Shown one piece after another: positions 35,131-45,012 of a DNA stretch of 57,672 nucleotides. This stretch comes from Verrucomicrobiota bacterium (GTDB taxonomy: Bacteria > Verrucomicrobiota > Verrucomicrobiia > Limisphaerales > SIBE01). The notes under the pieces are model-generated. The model saw nothing but the letters and a program-made list of their open reading frames with translations. It made no database searches and was not told the origin of the DNA. Every line of letters starts with the position of its first letter. Position 1 is the first letter of the stretch. The position numbers and the translations under genes were made by a program. Location of the stretch: positions 1 through 57,672 of the forward strand of contig VHDE01000024.1 of the NCBI GenBank assembly GCA_016871515.1. The letters run 5' to 3'.

Positions 35131-38100
35131 ATGAACCGAAACGCGTTTTCTTTCCGGCTGGCATCTCCTCTTTGCCTCCTGCGAATGGTCCGCCAAACAG
35201 CCTTCTCGCTAATCGGGCTGGCTGCCATGCAAATGCTCCTGCTCGCAGGGATTGTTCGGGCTGCGGAAATTCCAAACCAAAGGCCTTATGGCTTGAACCA
35301 ACGTGTGCCGTGGACCTCCTCGCGAGTTAAAGGCACCCCCGAACCTCCGGCTCCATATCGCACCGAGTTGGCTTTCGCGAAATTGAAGTTCACCGAGCCG
35401 CTCATCATGGCGACAGCGCCCGGATCGGATCGCTTGTTCGTCGCGGAACGCTTCGGGAAAATCTATTCGTTCGCTAACGATGCCGCTGCTGAGAAAACAT
35501 ATCTGCTCATCGATATTGGCCGCGGCGAAGTGTACGGGCTGGCCTTTCACCCGAAGTTCCAAGAGAACGGTTTCTTTTATGTCACCTACGTCGAGGATGC
35601 CAAGAGACTGAAAGAAGGCGAGAATGGCAGCCGGCTCTCTCGATTTCAGATGAAGCAGGATGGCTCGGCAGATTTGAGCAGCGAGAAGATCATTTTGATC
35701 TGGCCGCACGGCGGACATAACGGCGGATGCATCGTGTTCGGTCCGGACAACTATCTTTACCTGGCCACGGGCGACGGCAGCGGCATCGCCGACGAATTGG
35801 AGACTGGCCAGAAACTTGACGACCTCTTGGGAGCCATTCTACGCATTGATGTCGATCACGCGGATGAAGGCTTGGCCTACGGAATCCCCAAGGACAATCC
35901 GTTCGTGAATGTCAAAGGGGCGCGGCCGGAGATTTGGGCGTACGGTCTGCGGCAGCCATGGAAAATCACCTTCGACCGCGGCTCTGGTGACTTATGGACC
36001 GGCAACGTCGGGCAAGATCTCTGGGAACAAGTTTACAAAATCGAGCGCGGCGGCAATTACGGCTGGAGCGTCACCGAAGGCAGCCATCCATTTCGTCCGG
36101 AGCGACCCAAGGGCCCAAGCCCGATTCTTCTGCCGATTGTCGAGCATGATCACACGGCCTTTCGCTCGATCACGGGCGGCTACGTTTATCGCGGGTCGCG
36201 CCTCAAGGAATTGATCGGCTCCTTCATTTATGGCGATTACGATACGGGAAAGATTTGGGCGTTGCGGTACTCGGAAAACAAGGTCGCCGACCACCGTGAA
36301 CTCTTTGATTCGCCGTTGCGCTTAGTGGGTTTTGGCGAAGACAAGGCGGGCGAACTTTATCTCATCGATCATATGGGGGGCGGAATTCATCGGCTAGTGG
36401 CCAATGAAGCAGCGGCCCGACCGTCCGAATTCCCGCGCAAGTTGAGCGAAAGTGGCCTCTTCGCCTCTGTCCAAAATCACACCCCCGCCCCAGGCGTAAT
36501 TCCATTTTCGGTGATCGCTCCGATGTGGTCCGACGGCGCTCAGAAGGAACGCTTCCTGGCGTTGCCCGGAGAATCCAAAATCGAGTTCGACGGCATTACC
36601 TATCCACAGCCGTCGCCAGGCGCTCCGCATGGATGGAAGTTTCCGGATGGAACAGTGCTCGCGGAAACAATCTCCCTGGAAATGGAGAAAGGGAACCCCG
36701 CGAGCCGCCGCCGCGTCGAAACACGCATCTTGCATCACGAGCGCGTGGGCGGAAGCGAAAATGTCGGTGATCAAATCTGGCACGGATATTCTTACGTATG
36801 GAATGATGAGCAAACGGAAGCCACGCTCCTGGAGAATCCCCAAGGGGTAGACCGCACGTTTGCGATTCGCGATGCCGACGCCCCAGGCGGACAACGGCAG
36901 CAAACATGGCACGTTCCCGGCCGGACCGAATGCATCGTTTGTCACAACATGGCCGCCAAGTATGCGCTCGGAGTTAATACGCTCCAAATGAATCGAGATC
37001 ACAAGTACAGCGGAGTCACCGATAACCAGTTGCGCACGTTGGAACACATTGGCGCTTTCGAAAAACCTTTGCCCGCGCGCCCTGAGGAATTGCCGCGGCT
37101 CGTCAACTACGCCGACCGCACGCAATCATTAAGCGAGCGCGCCCGTTCCTACCTGCACGCGAACTGCGCTCATTGCCACCGCAAATGGGGCGGCGGCAAT
37201 GCCGACTTTAAACTGCTTTATGGCATTGGAGTGGGCGAAATGGGGATCGTGAACACGCGTGCCAATCATGGCGATTTCTATATCTCTCATGCCAGTCTGG
37301 TAAGTCCCGGAGATGCGTATCGGTCAGTTCTATTCTATCGCATGTCCAAACTCGGCAGTGGACGCATGCCGCGGCTCGGTTCGACCCTCGTGGATGAAGT
37401 CGGCGTTCAACTGATTCATGACTGGATCGAACAATTGCCCTCCGTTGCCGAAGCAGAGGAAGCCTTACGGACGTTGCGCACTCAAACCGGCGGCACCAAC
37501 GAAGCCCATGCCATTGACCAACTGCTGGCTTCGACGAGCGGTGCGCTGCGCGCTTTGCGGGCACTTGAGGACGGTTCGCTGCGTGGCGCGGCCCGTAAGA
37601 AGATCATCGAACGCGCGGCCACGAATGAACTGGCCCATGTGCGCGATTTGTTCGAGCGGTTTGTTCCGGAGGAGCAGCGCATCCGCCGGCTCGGAAGCGT
37701 CATTCAACCGCACGAAATCCTGGCACTGCCCGGCGACGTCGAGCGTGGCCGGCAAATCTTCTTCGGTTTAGTCGGCACCCAGTGTCGAAACTGCCATCAA
37801 ATTAACGGTCAAGGAACTGCGCTCGGTCCAGACCTCAGCCAGATTGGAAAGAAGTTTAACCGCCCCCAATTGTTGGAGGCGATACTCACGCCCTCGAAGG
37901 ACATCGATCCTAAGTACGCGGGCTACACGCTCGACCGCAAAGATGGCGAGTCCCATTCGGGATTCCTTGTCAGCAAAACCGAAGAAAAAGTCGTTTTGCG
38001 AGACACAACCAATCGCACCATTGAAGTTCCGGCAAATCAAGTCGAGCGCCTGGCCGTGTCCAAAGTCTCGCTAATGCCCGAATTGCTGTTGCGTGACATG

Positions 38101-38151
38101 ACCGCCCGTCAAGTCGCGGATCTAACGGAGTTTTTAGGCTCACTGAAATAA
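35131..38151 (+). CDS. Soluble sugar-dehydrogenase-like propeller fused to three-haem cytochrome c region
   Basis: A 1006-residue secreted oxidoreductase. After a signal peptide (AFSLIGLAAMQMLLLAGIVRA, about residues 25-45) comes a PQQ-type sugar dehydrogenase propeller (about 75-420): LFVAERFGKIYSF, GLAFHPKFQENGFFYVTY, HGGHNGGCIVFGPDNYLY and RPEIWAYGLRQPWKITFDR, with the conserved catalytic-type histidine in this HGGHNGG block. Three CxxCH haem sites follow, at about residues 601 (CIVCH), 679 (CAHCH) and 885 (CRNCH). The last lies in a Planctomycete/Verrucomicrobium-type haem domain. The ATG at 35131 is the first one placed before the signal peptide. Electrons from sugar oxidation would pass to the haems within one chain. 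Confidence 0.9.
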   Translation: MNRNAFSFRLASPLCLLRMVRQTAFSLIGLAAMQMLLLAGIVRAAEIPNQRPYGLNQRVPWTSSRVKGTPEPPAPYRTELAFAKLKFTEPLIMATAPGSDRLFVAERFGKIYSFANDAAAEKTYLLIDIGRGEVYGLAFHPKFQENGFFYVTYVEDAKRLKEGENGSRLSRFQMKQDGSADLSSEKIILIWPHGGHNGGCIVFGPDNYLYLATGDGSGIADELETGQKLDDLLGAILRIDVDHADEGLAYGIPKDNPFVNVKGARPEIWAYGLRQPWKITFDRGSGDLWTGNVGQDLWEQVYKIERGGNYGWSVTEGSHPFRPERPKGPSPILLPIVEHDHTAFRSITGGYVYRGSRLKELIGSFIYGDYDTGKIWALRYSENKVADHRELFDSPLRLVGFGEDKAGELYLIDHMGGGIHRLVANEAAARPSEFPRKLSESGLFASVQNHTPAPGVIPFSVIAPMWSDGAQKERFLALPGESKIEFDGITYPQPSPGAPHGWKFPDGTVLAETISLEMEKGNPASRRRVETRILHHERVGGSENVGDQIWHGYSYVWNDEQTEATLLENPQGVDRTFAIRDADAPGGQRQQTWHVPGRTECIVCHNMAAKYALGVNTLQMNRDHKYSGVTDNQLRTLEHIGAFEKPLPARPEELPRLVNYADRTQSLSERARSYLHANCAHCHRKWGGGNADFKLLYGIGVGEMGIVNTRANHGDFYISHASLVSPGDAYRSVLFYRMSKLGSGRMPRLGSTLVDEVGVQLIHDWIEQLPSVAEAEEALRTLRTQTGGTNEAHAIDQLLASTSGALRALRALEDGSLRGAARKKIIERAATNELAHVRDLFERFVPEEQRIRRLGSVIQPHEILALPGDVERGRQIFFGLVGTQCRNCHQINGQGTALGPDLSQIGKKFNRPQLLEAILTPSKDIDPKYAGYTLDRKDGESHSGFLVSKTEEKVVLRDTTNRTIEVPANQVERLAVSKVSLMPELLLRDMTARQVADLTEFLGSLK

Positions 38152-38284
38152 CGCCGGACGCTTGGCCAAAGCCGCCAGCTCCTCGCGTCACCGGCAACGT
38201 GTGGATGCACTGCGATGCACTGCGATTCAACGGCCGTTCTCCTTTGCTCTTGAATGAGGCCTTGCGGTAGGGTTTATTGTTCGC

Positions 38285-39658
38285 ATGCTTCAGATTCAAC
38301 GCGGCCCGCTCGCAGTGAAGTGCCAGGAGATGACACGCCGTTCGGCGCTGAAGGTTGGATTCTCCGGATTGCTCGGCCTGACGATGGCTGATTTGTTTCG
38401 TCTGCAAGCCACGGGCGGCGCAACCCGAAATAACAAATCGGTCATTCTCATTTGGCTCGATGGAGGTCCCAGTCATTTGGAAACGTACGACCCGAAGCCC
38501 GAAGCACCGCTGGAATTTCGCGGACCGTGGGGCGCTGTCGAAACGAATGTGCCTGGAATGCGAGTTTCCGCAGCCCTTCCCCTGCACGCGAAACATGGCG
38601 ACAAAATGGCTTTGCTTCGATCCGTTTCTCATAACAACGGAGATCACTTTGCGGCGGCGCATTGGATGCTTACGGGACGCTTCGGCTCGAACGCCGCGAG
38701 TCTCTCGCCGAAATATCCGTCGGTGGGTTCGTTTGTTTCACGCGTCCGCGGCGCCAACAAATCAGGCTTGCCCGCGTACGTCGGGTTGCCAGCAGCAGAG
38801 AGCGTTTATCTGTTTCCAGGCTACCAAGGCGCGGCATATCTCGGTCCGGCTTACAATCCGTTCGATGTAAACACGCGGCAGAAATACCTCAGTGCGACCC
38901 ATCCAGAAATTCAACCACCAACCTGCTTGGCGGAATTAAGCGGTGATACGACCCGCGTTCGTTCACGCGTCGATTTACTTGGTCAGCTCGATCATTTCCG
39001 GCGCGACATCGACAAGAGCGGAACGCTCGCTGCCATGGATCGCTATCAACAACAAGCAGTCGATCTCATTCTCGGCAAGGATGCGCGCGACGCGCTTGCT
39101 ATCGAGAAGGAGGATGCCAGGACGCGCGACCGATATGGACGGACCGCCTGGGGCCACTACACTTTAATGGCGCGGCGGCTGGTCGAAGCCGGAGTTACGT
39201 TTGTGACAGTTGACATGCCACATTGGGATGATCATGCCAACATCGAAGACGGCCATGGCTACAAACTTCCGGTATTAGATAAAGCTGTGGCCGCGTTGTT
39301 GCAGGACCTCGATGATCGGCGGCTGCTTCAGGATGTGCTTGTCGTCGTCATGGGCGAGTTTGGCCGAACGCCCCGGTTGAACAAGGGATTGCCCGGCGGC
39401 AGCACCGTTCCCGGGCGCGATCATTGGGGTGATGCGTTCTCCGTAATGATGGCCGGCGGCGGCGTGCGCGGCGGTCAGATTGTGGGCGCCACGAATCCCA
39501 AGGGGGAGTATCCCGTCGAGCGTCCGCTCAAACCGAGCGACGTATTGGCCACCGTCTATCACCTGCTTGGCATCGATTGGCGTCAAACGTTCAACGACAA
39601 CACCGGGCGGCCCATTCCGATCCTCGACCACGGCGAGCCTATTCGAGAAATCATCTGA
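38285..39658 (+). CDS. DUF1501-family Tat-exported protein
   Basis: A 457-residue DUF1501 protein, a sulfatase/alkaline-phosphatase-fold family abundant in Planctomycetota and Verrucomicrobiota and usually encoded beside large cytochrome-like proteins. It has a Tat-type leader (MTRRSALKVGFSGLLGL at about residues 16-32). The fold begins SVILIWLDGGPSHLETYDPKP. Metal-site-like positions are DMPHWDDHANIEDGH and VVVMGEFGRTPRLNKG, followed by GRDHWGDAFSVMMAGGG. It follows the haem-propeller gene by 133 bp on the same strand. The MTRRSALK methionine at 38330 may be the true start. Confidence 0.9.
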   Translation: MLQIQRGPLAVKCQEMTRRSALKVGFSGLLGLTMADLFRLQATGGATRNNKSVILIWLDGGPSHLETYDPKPEAPLEFRGPWGAVETNVPGMRVSAALPLHAKHGDKMALLRSVSHNNGDHFAAAHWMLTGRFGSNAASLSPKYPSVGSFVSRVRGANKSGLPAYVGLPAAESVYLFPGYQGAAYLGPAYNPFDVNTRQKYLSATHPEIQPPTCLAELSGDTTRVRSRVDLLGQLDHFRRDIDKSGTLAAMDRYQQQAVDLILGKDARDALAIEKEDARTRDRYGRTAWGHYTLMARRLVEAGVTFVTVDMPHWDDHANIEDGHGYKLPVLDKAVAALLQDLDDRRLLQDVLVVVMGEFGRTPRLNKGLPGGSTVPGRDHWGDAFSVMMAGGGVRGGQIVGATNPKGEYPVERPLKPSDVLATVYHLLGIDWRQTFNDNTGRPIPILDHGEPIREII

Positions 39659-39676
39659 CAGCGGGGCGCGAAAGGT

Positions 39677-40288
39677 CTAACCTTCCGGCGTGTTCAGTAA
39701 ATTCTCCAAACGCCGCCGCAGTTCCTCAGGCAATCGGTTCAGCCAGCTGGCATCAATCAGTCCAACTTCGATAAGGTCGCGGAGATGAGTTCGATCTTTG
39801 TCTCGGAAACCCGCGAGTTTCATTCTTACCAGGGCATTGAGAGTGACCAATCGAAACTGGTCTCCATTCTCCGACTCCGCGACATCGGGTGATGACACTG
39901 GGCTGTCAGGACGAACCTTCTCCTCCGCGAAAACAATGTGAACAGCGTCTCTGGCGCTTGCGCTCGGTCCGTCGAGGAACAAATCCAAGCCACTGGGCTG
40001 GCCAAGGCTAGAGACATGCCGGTACACAAATCCCGCTGCTTCGAGCGTTTGCCTGGCGGCTAACAAGTCGGTTCTTCGCAAGAGGATATCGACGTCTCGT
40101 GTGTTCCGCACGGCTGTTTCATCCACGCGAGACACCCACGCGGCGACTGCATTGCCTCCCGCAACAGCATACGGAACGCTGGCAGCCTCCAGTGCCCGCG
40201 CCACGCGAAGCAATCTTTGACGAACCTTCTCCACTCCATGGATCATACGCCGCCACGAAACAGGCGCAAGCGGTGCGTCGGAGTTCAT
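39677..40288 (-). CDS. Nucleotidyltransferase-fold protein (AbiEii/MNT-like)
   Basis: A 203-residue protein with a minimal nucleotidyltransferase core: YAVAGGNAVAAWVSRVDETAVRNTRDVDILLRR (residues about 45-77), where GGNAV replaces the usual GGxAL and DVD supplies the metal-binding aspartates. A third acidic position follows around GLDLFLDG. The C-terminal helices (LVTLNALVRMKLAGFRDKDRTHLRDL) match AbiEii-type proteins, several of which are toxins. No cognate antitoxin gene is next to it, so a toxin role is not supported here. ATG 40288 is used; the longer frame adds an unlikely 47 residues. Confidence 0.75.
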   Translation of the reverse strand: MNSDAPLAPVSWRRMIHGVEKVRQRLLRVARALEAASVPYAVAGGNAVAAWVSRVDETAVRNTRDVDILLRRTDLLAARQTLEAAGFVYRHVSSLGQPSGLDLFLDGPSASARDAVHIVFAEEKVRPDSPVSSPDVAESENGDQFRLVTLNALVRMKLAGFRDKDRTHLRDLIEVGLIDASWLNRLPEELRRRLENLLNTPEG

Positions 40289-40450
40289 GAGCGGAATGTA
40301 TGAGTGCAGGGAAGCAATGACCAGCGCAAACCAACTTCCCAGCGCCAAGGTGAGAACTGCGCCAGCCCGCAGCGTGATGGGTGATGCCCAACCAATCCAA
40401 TATTCCCCCGTTGCCAAGGCACTGAGCATCGACTAACAAACAATTCTCAC

Positions 40451-43400
40451 ATGAGTGCAATAAGATGTTACCTCGCCGCGTTATTGATGATCGGCCCCTG
40501 GACTGCTTTCACGGCGGACACCATACCGGTGGGAAACCTCACTCCGGCGGAGGCCCTCGCCTCATTCAAAGCCGAACCCAACCTTAAGGTTGAACTCGTC
40601 GCGGCGGAACCGGTCACGGCGAGTCCTTGCGCGCTGGCCTGGGATGAACACAGTCGAATGTTTGTCGCCGAGAACCGCGGTTATCCGCTAGGTGGACCGG
40701 ATGGCAAACCCATCGGATCGATCGCGTTGTTGGAGGACATGGATCGAGATGGTCGCATGGATAAGCGGACGGAGTTCGCGACGGATCTTACGTTTCCAAA
40801 TGGCGTTTTGCCTTGGCGCGGCGGCCTAATCGTCACGTGCGCACCGGATGTTCTTTGGTTGAAGGATGAAGATGGCGATGGAAAAGCAGACATCAGGAAG
40901 GTGCTCTTGACGGGGTTCGCCACAAATAAGAGCACGCAATTGCGCGTGAACGATCCGACGCTCGGTCCGGACGGCTGGATTTATTTGGCTGGCGGCTTGA
41001 GTGGGGGCAAGATCACAGCGCCGGACCATCCCGAACGCGCCGCTGTCGACATGGAGCGCGCCGACATTCGGTTCCGGCCTGATACCGGCGAATTCGAACT
41101 TACGGACGGCAAGTCGCAATTCGGTTTGGCCTTTGACGATCTTGGGCGGCGTTTCGCGTGCTATAATCGCGTCCAGGTGCAGCATGTCGTTCTTCCATCG
41201 CGGTATGTTGCGCGCAATCCGCACCTGGTTTCGCCGGGCGTAATGCAAGATTGTCCGGAATTGGTGGACAACCCATTCCTGCGTGGCACGGGCGCTTCGC
41301 GCATTTTTCCGCTCAGTGCAAATGTCACCACCGCAGATTCGCACGTGGGATTCTTCACGGCAGCGTGCGCGGTCCATGTCTTCCGCGGCGACGGTCTGCC
41401 GAAAGAATATATTGGCCGTCTCTTCTCATGCGATCCGACCGGAAATCTCATTCATTACGATCGGCTCGAACCGCGTGGCGCTACGTTTGCCGCGCGGCGT
41501 GTCCGTGACGGCGTGGAATTTCTGGCGACGCCAGACAATTGGTTTCGGCCCGTGTTTCTAGCTGATGGCCCGGATGGCGCGCTTTATATCTGCGACATGT
41601 ACCGGAAGACCATCGAACATCCGGAGTATTTGCCGGACGAAGTTCGCAAGCGCACCGATTTCGAGAGCGGCAAAGAAATGGGGCGCATCTGGCGGATAAC
41701 CGGAAACGACGCGTTCCACCGCGTCCCTGGTCTGAGTGCGGAGCGCCAGAAGAAGTTCAGGGACGCGGTGGAACGCGTCCTTACCAGTGAATTGATCGCG
41801 GCGCTTGATGAGTCGAATGGCTGGCATCGAGACACGGCGTTTCGACTGCTTTTGGAACGGTCCGACAAAGCAATCGCACCGTTGCTCCGAACGTCGCTGA
41901 GAAACTCGACAATTGCCGCAGCAACCATCGCCAAGTTGCGTCTTCTCGAAATCCTCGGCGGCCTCAATGAAGCGATTCTTGCTGACGCGTTGCGAAGCAG
42001 CGAAACCTCGGTCCGCGAAAATGCGGCGCCATTGGCCGAACCGAAGCTCACTGCATCCACGAACCTTTTGGCGCTGGTGTTGAAACTCGCTGACGACCCG
42101 GACCCGCGAGTTCGTTTTCATTGCGCGCTCGCCCTAGGCAGCGCCGGGTTCCCGGTGGAGAGTGACCAGGATCTCCCGTCACGGCCTTCGGTTGTCGCAG
42201 ACGTGCTCGCGCGTATCGCGGCGCGTGATTCGAATGATCGATGGACGCGAGCGGCGATTCTCAGCTCCGCGAACGGCCACGGCGTAGCGTTGTTGGAAGC
42301 TTTGTTTCGAGTGCCTGTTGAAAATGCGGATGGCATCTCAGTTCTGTTGCGCGAGTTGGGAGGTGTATTGGCCGCGGCCGGACCGCCGAAGCTCGCGTTC
42401 GTTGATTGGCCGGCCCAAGCTGCGGTGGGTTTCGACCGCAAATCGGCTTTCCTGGCTGGCTACCTCGATCGAATGAGCCAGCGCGGTTCGGGCGAGGCGT
42501 TGTCGCCGCTCGAGCGGCTCGACGCGTTGCGCTCGAACGCAGGCACCGGTGAGCCGCTGGCCCATCTGCTTCGTCAAGCCCGTGCGTTCGCGCAGGACGA
42601 ATCTCGTCCGTCGGCCACTCGCCTTCGGGCCATCGCGCTTCTGGCGCATGCGAACAAGAAAGACGCGACGGATACTCTGCTGCCGCTGTTGGCCACCCCT
42701 CGGTCGCCTCAGTTCGAAATCGACGTGGTGCGCGCTCTGGTTCAACCGCACAATCCCGAGGTCACTAGTGATCTGCTGGCGCCGTCGCGCTGGCGAGGAT
42801 ACCGGCCTTCCCTTCGTGAAGCCGTTCTGTCCGCGTTGCTGGCGCGCCCCATGTGCTGGCCAAGTTTGCTTGCGGCCCTTGAATCGGGCGGTTTGCCCAG
42901 CAGCGCGTTGACTTCTTCCCAACGGGAACAACTGAAAAAAGCGAAAGATGAAAACGTCCGGCAACGCGCAACGAAGCTTTTTTCTTCAATCGCGGCGGGA
43001 GACCGGCAGAAGGCATTTGAAGAAGCAAAAGCGTGCTTAACCTTGAAACCAGTTCCCGCGAACGGCCGCGAAGTTTTTCGTCGTCTCTGCGCGAATTGTC
43101 ATCGGTTCGAGCAAGAGGGATTCGCGGTGGGTCCCGATCTCTTTGGAATCCGCAATCAACCCAAGGAAACGATTCTTTTGCACATCGTCATTCCGGACGC
43201 GGAAGTTGCGCCCAACTTCACCAGCTACACCTGTGAGACAAAAGATGGACGGGCGATTTCGGGCATCCTTATCAATGACTCGCCCAACGGAATCACGATT
43301 CGCCAGGCGCTCGGCCAGGATACGTCGATTGCGCGCACTGACATCGCGTCGCTCGCGGCCAGTTCTCTTTCACTCATGCCGCAGGAATTTGAAAAGAACA

Positions 43401-43453
43401 TAACGCAGCAGGAAATGGCCGACTTGCTCGCGTTCCTGCGCGGAGAGTGGTGA
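40451..43453 (+). CDS. PVC-type membrane-bound dehydrogenase-like protein with C-terminal haem domain
   Basis: A 1000-residue secreted protein of the Planctomycete/Verrucomicrobium-type haem family. A signal peptide (YLAALLMIGPWTAFTA) is followed by the propeller-like N domain (FKAEPNLKVELVAAEPVTAS, then MFVAENRGYPLGG; EF-hand-like DMDRDGRMDK and DEDGDGKADI). HEAT-like repeats occupy about residues 450-830 (NGWHRDTAFRLLLERSDKA). The C-terminal haem site is CANCH at about residue 880, followed by the family tail FTSYTCETKDGRAISGIL and LMPQEFEKNITQQEMADLLAFL. A perfect palindrome encodes the linker at about residues 420-443 (see the repeat at 41708). Probably periplasmic electron transfer. Confidence 0.9.
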   Translation: MSAIRCYLAALLMIGPWTAFTADTIPVGNLTPAEALASFKAEPNLKVELVAAEPVTASPCALAWDEHSRMFVAENRGYPLGGPDGKPIGSIALLEDMDRDGRMDKRTEFATDLTFPNGVLPWRGGLIVTCAPDVLWLKDEDGDGKADIRKVLLTGFATNKSTQLRVNDPTLGPDGWIYLAGGLSGGKITAPDHPERAAVDMERADIRFRPDTGEFELTDGKSQFGLAFDDLGRRFACYNRVQVQHVVLPSRYVARNPHLVSPGVMQDCPELVDNPFLRGTGASRIFPLSANVTTADSHVGFFTAACAVHVFRGDGLPKEYIGRLFSCDPTGNLIHYDRLEPRGATFAARRVRDGVEFLATPDNWFRPVFLADGPDGALYICDMYRKTIEHPEYLPDEVRKRTDFESGKEMGRIWRITGNDAFHRVPGLSAERQKKFRDAVERVLTSELIAALDESNGWHRDTAFRLLLERSDKAIAPLLRTSLRNSTIAAATIAKLRLLEILGGLNEAILADALRSSETSVRENAAPLAEPKLTASTNLLALVLKLADDPDPRVRFHCALALGSAGFPVESDQDLPSRPSVVADVLARIAARDSNDRWTRAAILSSANGHGVALLEALFRVPVENADGISVLLRELGGVLAAAGPPKLAFVDWPAQAAVGFDRKSAFLAGYLDRMSQRGSGEALSPLERLDALRSNAGTGEPLAHLLRQARAFAQDESRPSATRLRAIALLAHANKKDATDTLLPLLATPRSPQFEIDVVRALVQPHNPEVTSDLLAPSRWRGYRPSLREAVLSALLARPMCWPSLLAALESGGLPSSALTSSQREQLKKAKDENVRQRATKLFSSIAAGDRQKAFEEAKACLTLKPVPANGREVFRRLCANCHRFEQEGFAVGPDLFGIRNQPKETILLHIVIPDAEVAPNFTSYTCETKDGRAISGILINDSPNGITIRQALGQDTSIARTDIASLAASSLSLMPQEFEKNITQQEMADLLAFLRGEW
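41708..41779. repeat. Perfect 22-nt inverted repeat inside a coding sequence
   Basis: Arms at 41708-41729 and 41758-41779 are exact reverse complements around 28 nt. The left arm contains GACGCGTTCCACCGCGTCC. It is translated in frame as DAFHRVPGLSAERQKKFRDA and onward, between the propeller (GRIWRITG) and the HEAT region (ELIAALDESNGWHRDT). Confidence 0.9.
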
Positions 43454-43514
43454 TGGCGCCGTGCCGGTGGAGGGAAGGAGCATCAAACCAGAGTAAGTGG
43501 GACGGAGTGGAATC

Positions 43515-43597
43515 TAATGCCTTTCGGTAATTCAAGGCCTTGTGGCAGACCGTTGTCCCGGAGGGAAAGATTTTTTTTGAATTACCGAAAGGCGTTA
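43515..43597. repeat. Inverted repeat downstream of the haem protein gene
   Basis: Arms of 21 nt at 43515-43535 and 43577-43597 (TAATGCCTTTCGGTAATTCA and its near-complement) have one mismatch and enclose 41 nt. A T-run precedes the right arm. It could act as a transcript end, but the build is that of a repeat element. Confidence 0.7.
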
Positions 43598-43731
43598 GAG
43601 TGGAATCCGTCCTTACCAGTTGGAGGCAATTCGGATGACCTTGGTCGTTAGTGGCTCCATTGAAAACAGCGAAGAGCCCTTGTTCCTTCTTGGTTATCTT
43701 CGTTTCCTTCTGTTAATTCCCAACCAGTAAT

Positions 43732-44751
43732 TCATCGAATTGCCAGCGGGTTTCCCGGAGAGCCGGTCGCTCCCTTCAATCTCAATGGAGAGAAAACGAA
43801 CGCAAATTCGTAGGCCTTGTCGGCCGCGAGTTCGGACAGATCCATTGCCTCCAAAATGTAAGTGCCGTGACGGACCAACAGCCATTGATGAACTTCAAAA
43901 GGGCGTTCTGGATTTTTCGATGGCACGACTTCAAGGGCCCAGTTGTCGCAGCCGACGAGGGAGATTTTTTGATCGGTAAGCCATCGCGCGGCCTCGAGTC
44001 CGATCCCCGGTTCGCCCGCGCCAGATTCCTGGTTATCCTTCATCCACAAGTGGCCATGCCCTGTATGAATCAACACAGCGTCTCCGGGACGGATCGTCGC
44101 CGAAGCCAAACGCAAAGCCCCTTTGAGATCGTCAGCCGTAATCGCATACCCTGTTGGAAGCCGCTCTTTGCCTTTTATCGCCGCAACATCGAGGAGAATG
44201 CCACGGGTAAAGAACACGCCGACATTTTCCACGCCTGGTTTTTTCAGGCTGTACGTGTCACCGAACTCGGAGAGCTTATTGCCGTTGTAAAAGATATCTT
44301 CCTGTCCGACGCGCACCCCCAAATGCCCCAAACCATCGAACTACGTTCCAACCCGTCCAGTTTCCGCGCTGAGCACTTCGTCATTGTAGACGACGCGATT
44401 CTTGCACTCGGCCACAACGGTCGGCATTCCAGGTATCGTCAGGCTGAAGTGCCGCTTGCCTGGCAAAGGCATGCCAAATTCGTAGAGGCGTCCGAGTTGA
44501 TAAGTTTTACCGGCGCGAATCAGTTCCTTAGCTTCGATCACCTTCGCGGGCGTGAGACGATTCGCGGCGCCACGCTGGTCATTAGGTCCCCATTCGGAGG
44601 GCCACCACTTCGGGCCGATGGGTGTTTCGTTTGATGAAGCGGCGGACTCAGGTTTAGCGGGGGGCGGAAGGCGTTGCGCGTCTTGAGAGCGCAACGTCGG
44701 CGGTGAGAGAGCAAGGGAAATGGCGGCGCTGGCCAGGAGCAAAGTTCGCAT
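43732..44751 (-). pseudogene. Secreted cyclase-family (kynurenine-formamidase-like) gene with in-frame amber codon
   Basis: A cyclase-family metal hydrolase split by one TAG at 44341-44343. Upstream (from ATG 44751) are a signal peptide (MRTLLLASAAISLALS), PKWWPSEWGPNDQRGAANRL and VVYNDEVLSAETGRVGT. Downstream in the same frame are FDGLGHLGVRV, LIHTGHGHLWMKDNQES and LVGCDNWALEVVPS. The amber replaces the residue between GT and FDGLGH, usually His or Gln in the metal-binding motif, so a single C-to-T change in CAG would explain it. Everything else looks intact, and the total of about 339 codons fits the family. Without readthrough both halves would be inactive. Confidence 0.78.
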
Positions 44752-45012
44752 AAGCAAGATCGAGGTTGGTAAATTCGCCGCACCATGCCGAGCAAGAGAG
44801 GCCGCGTCAAACCATTCGCAGATATGCCTAAAATGGCAGCTTTTGAAGCTAAAACAGGAAGAGTTTTTGGAAGAGCGCGCTTTAGCCTACGCGGTCGAAA
44901 CCAGGTATTAAGCTGATGTAACGTTGTCGTCTGCACAACCGCCCAGTCCAAAGCCGAGATTGTCACAATGATTCCATCCCTCCCAACCTCTCGTTCCACC
45001 AGTTAAAGAATT

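Noticed and set aside
39677-40429. Type IV toxin-antitoxin system based on the AbiEii-like protein
   Set aside because: No AbiEi-type antitoxin gene lies next to it; the neighbours are a DUF1501 gene and a haem protein gene.
44758-44911. A 63-residue open frame ending LKQEEFLEERALAYAVETRY
   Set aside because: It overlaps the cyclase start on the other strand, has no ribosome-binding site and no recognised family.
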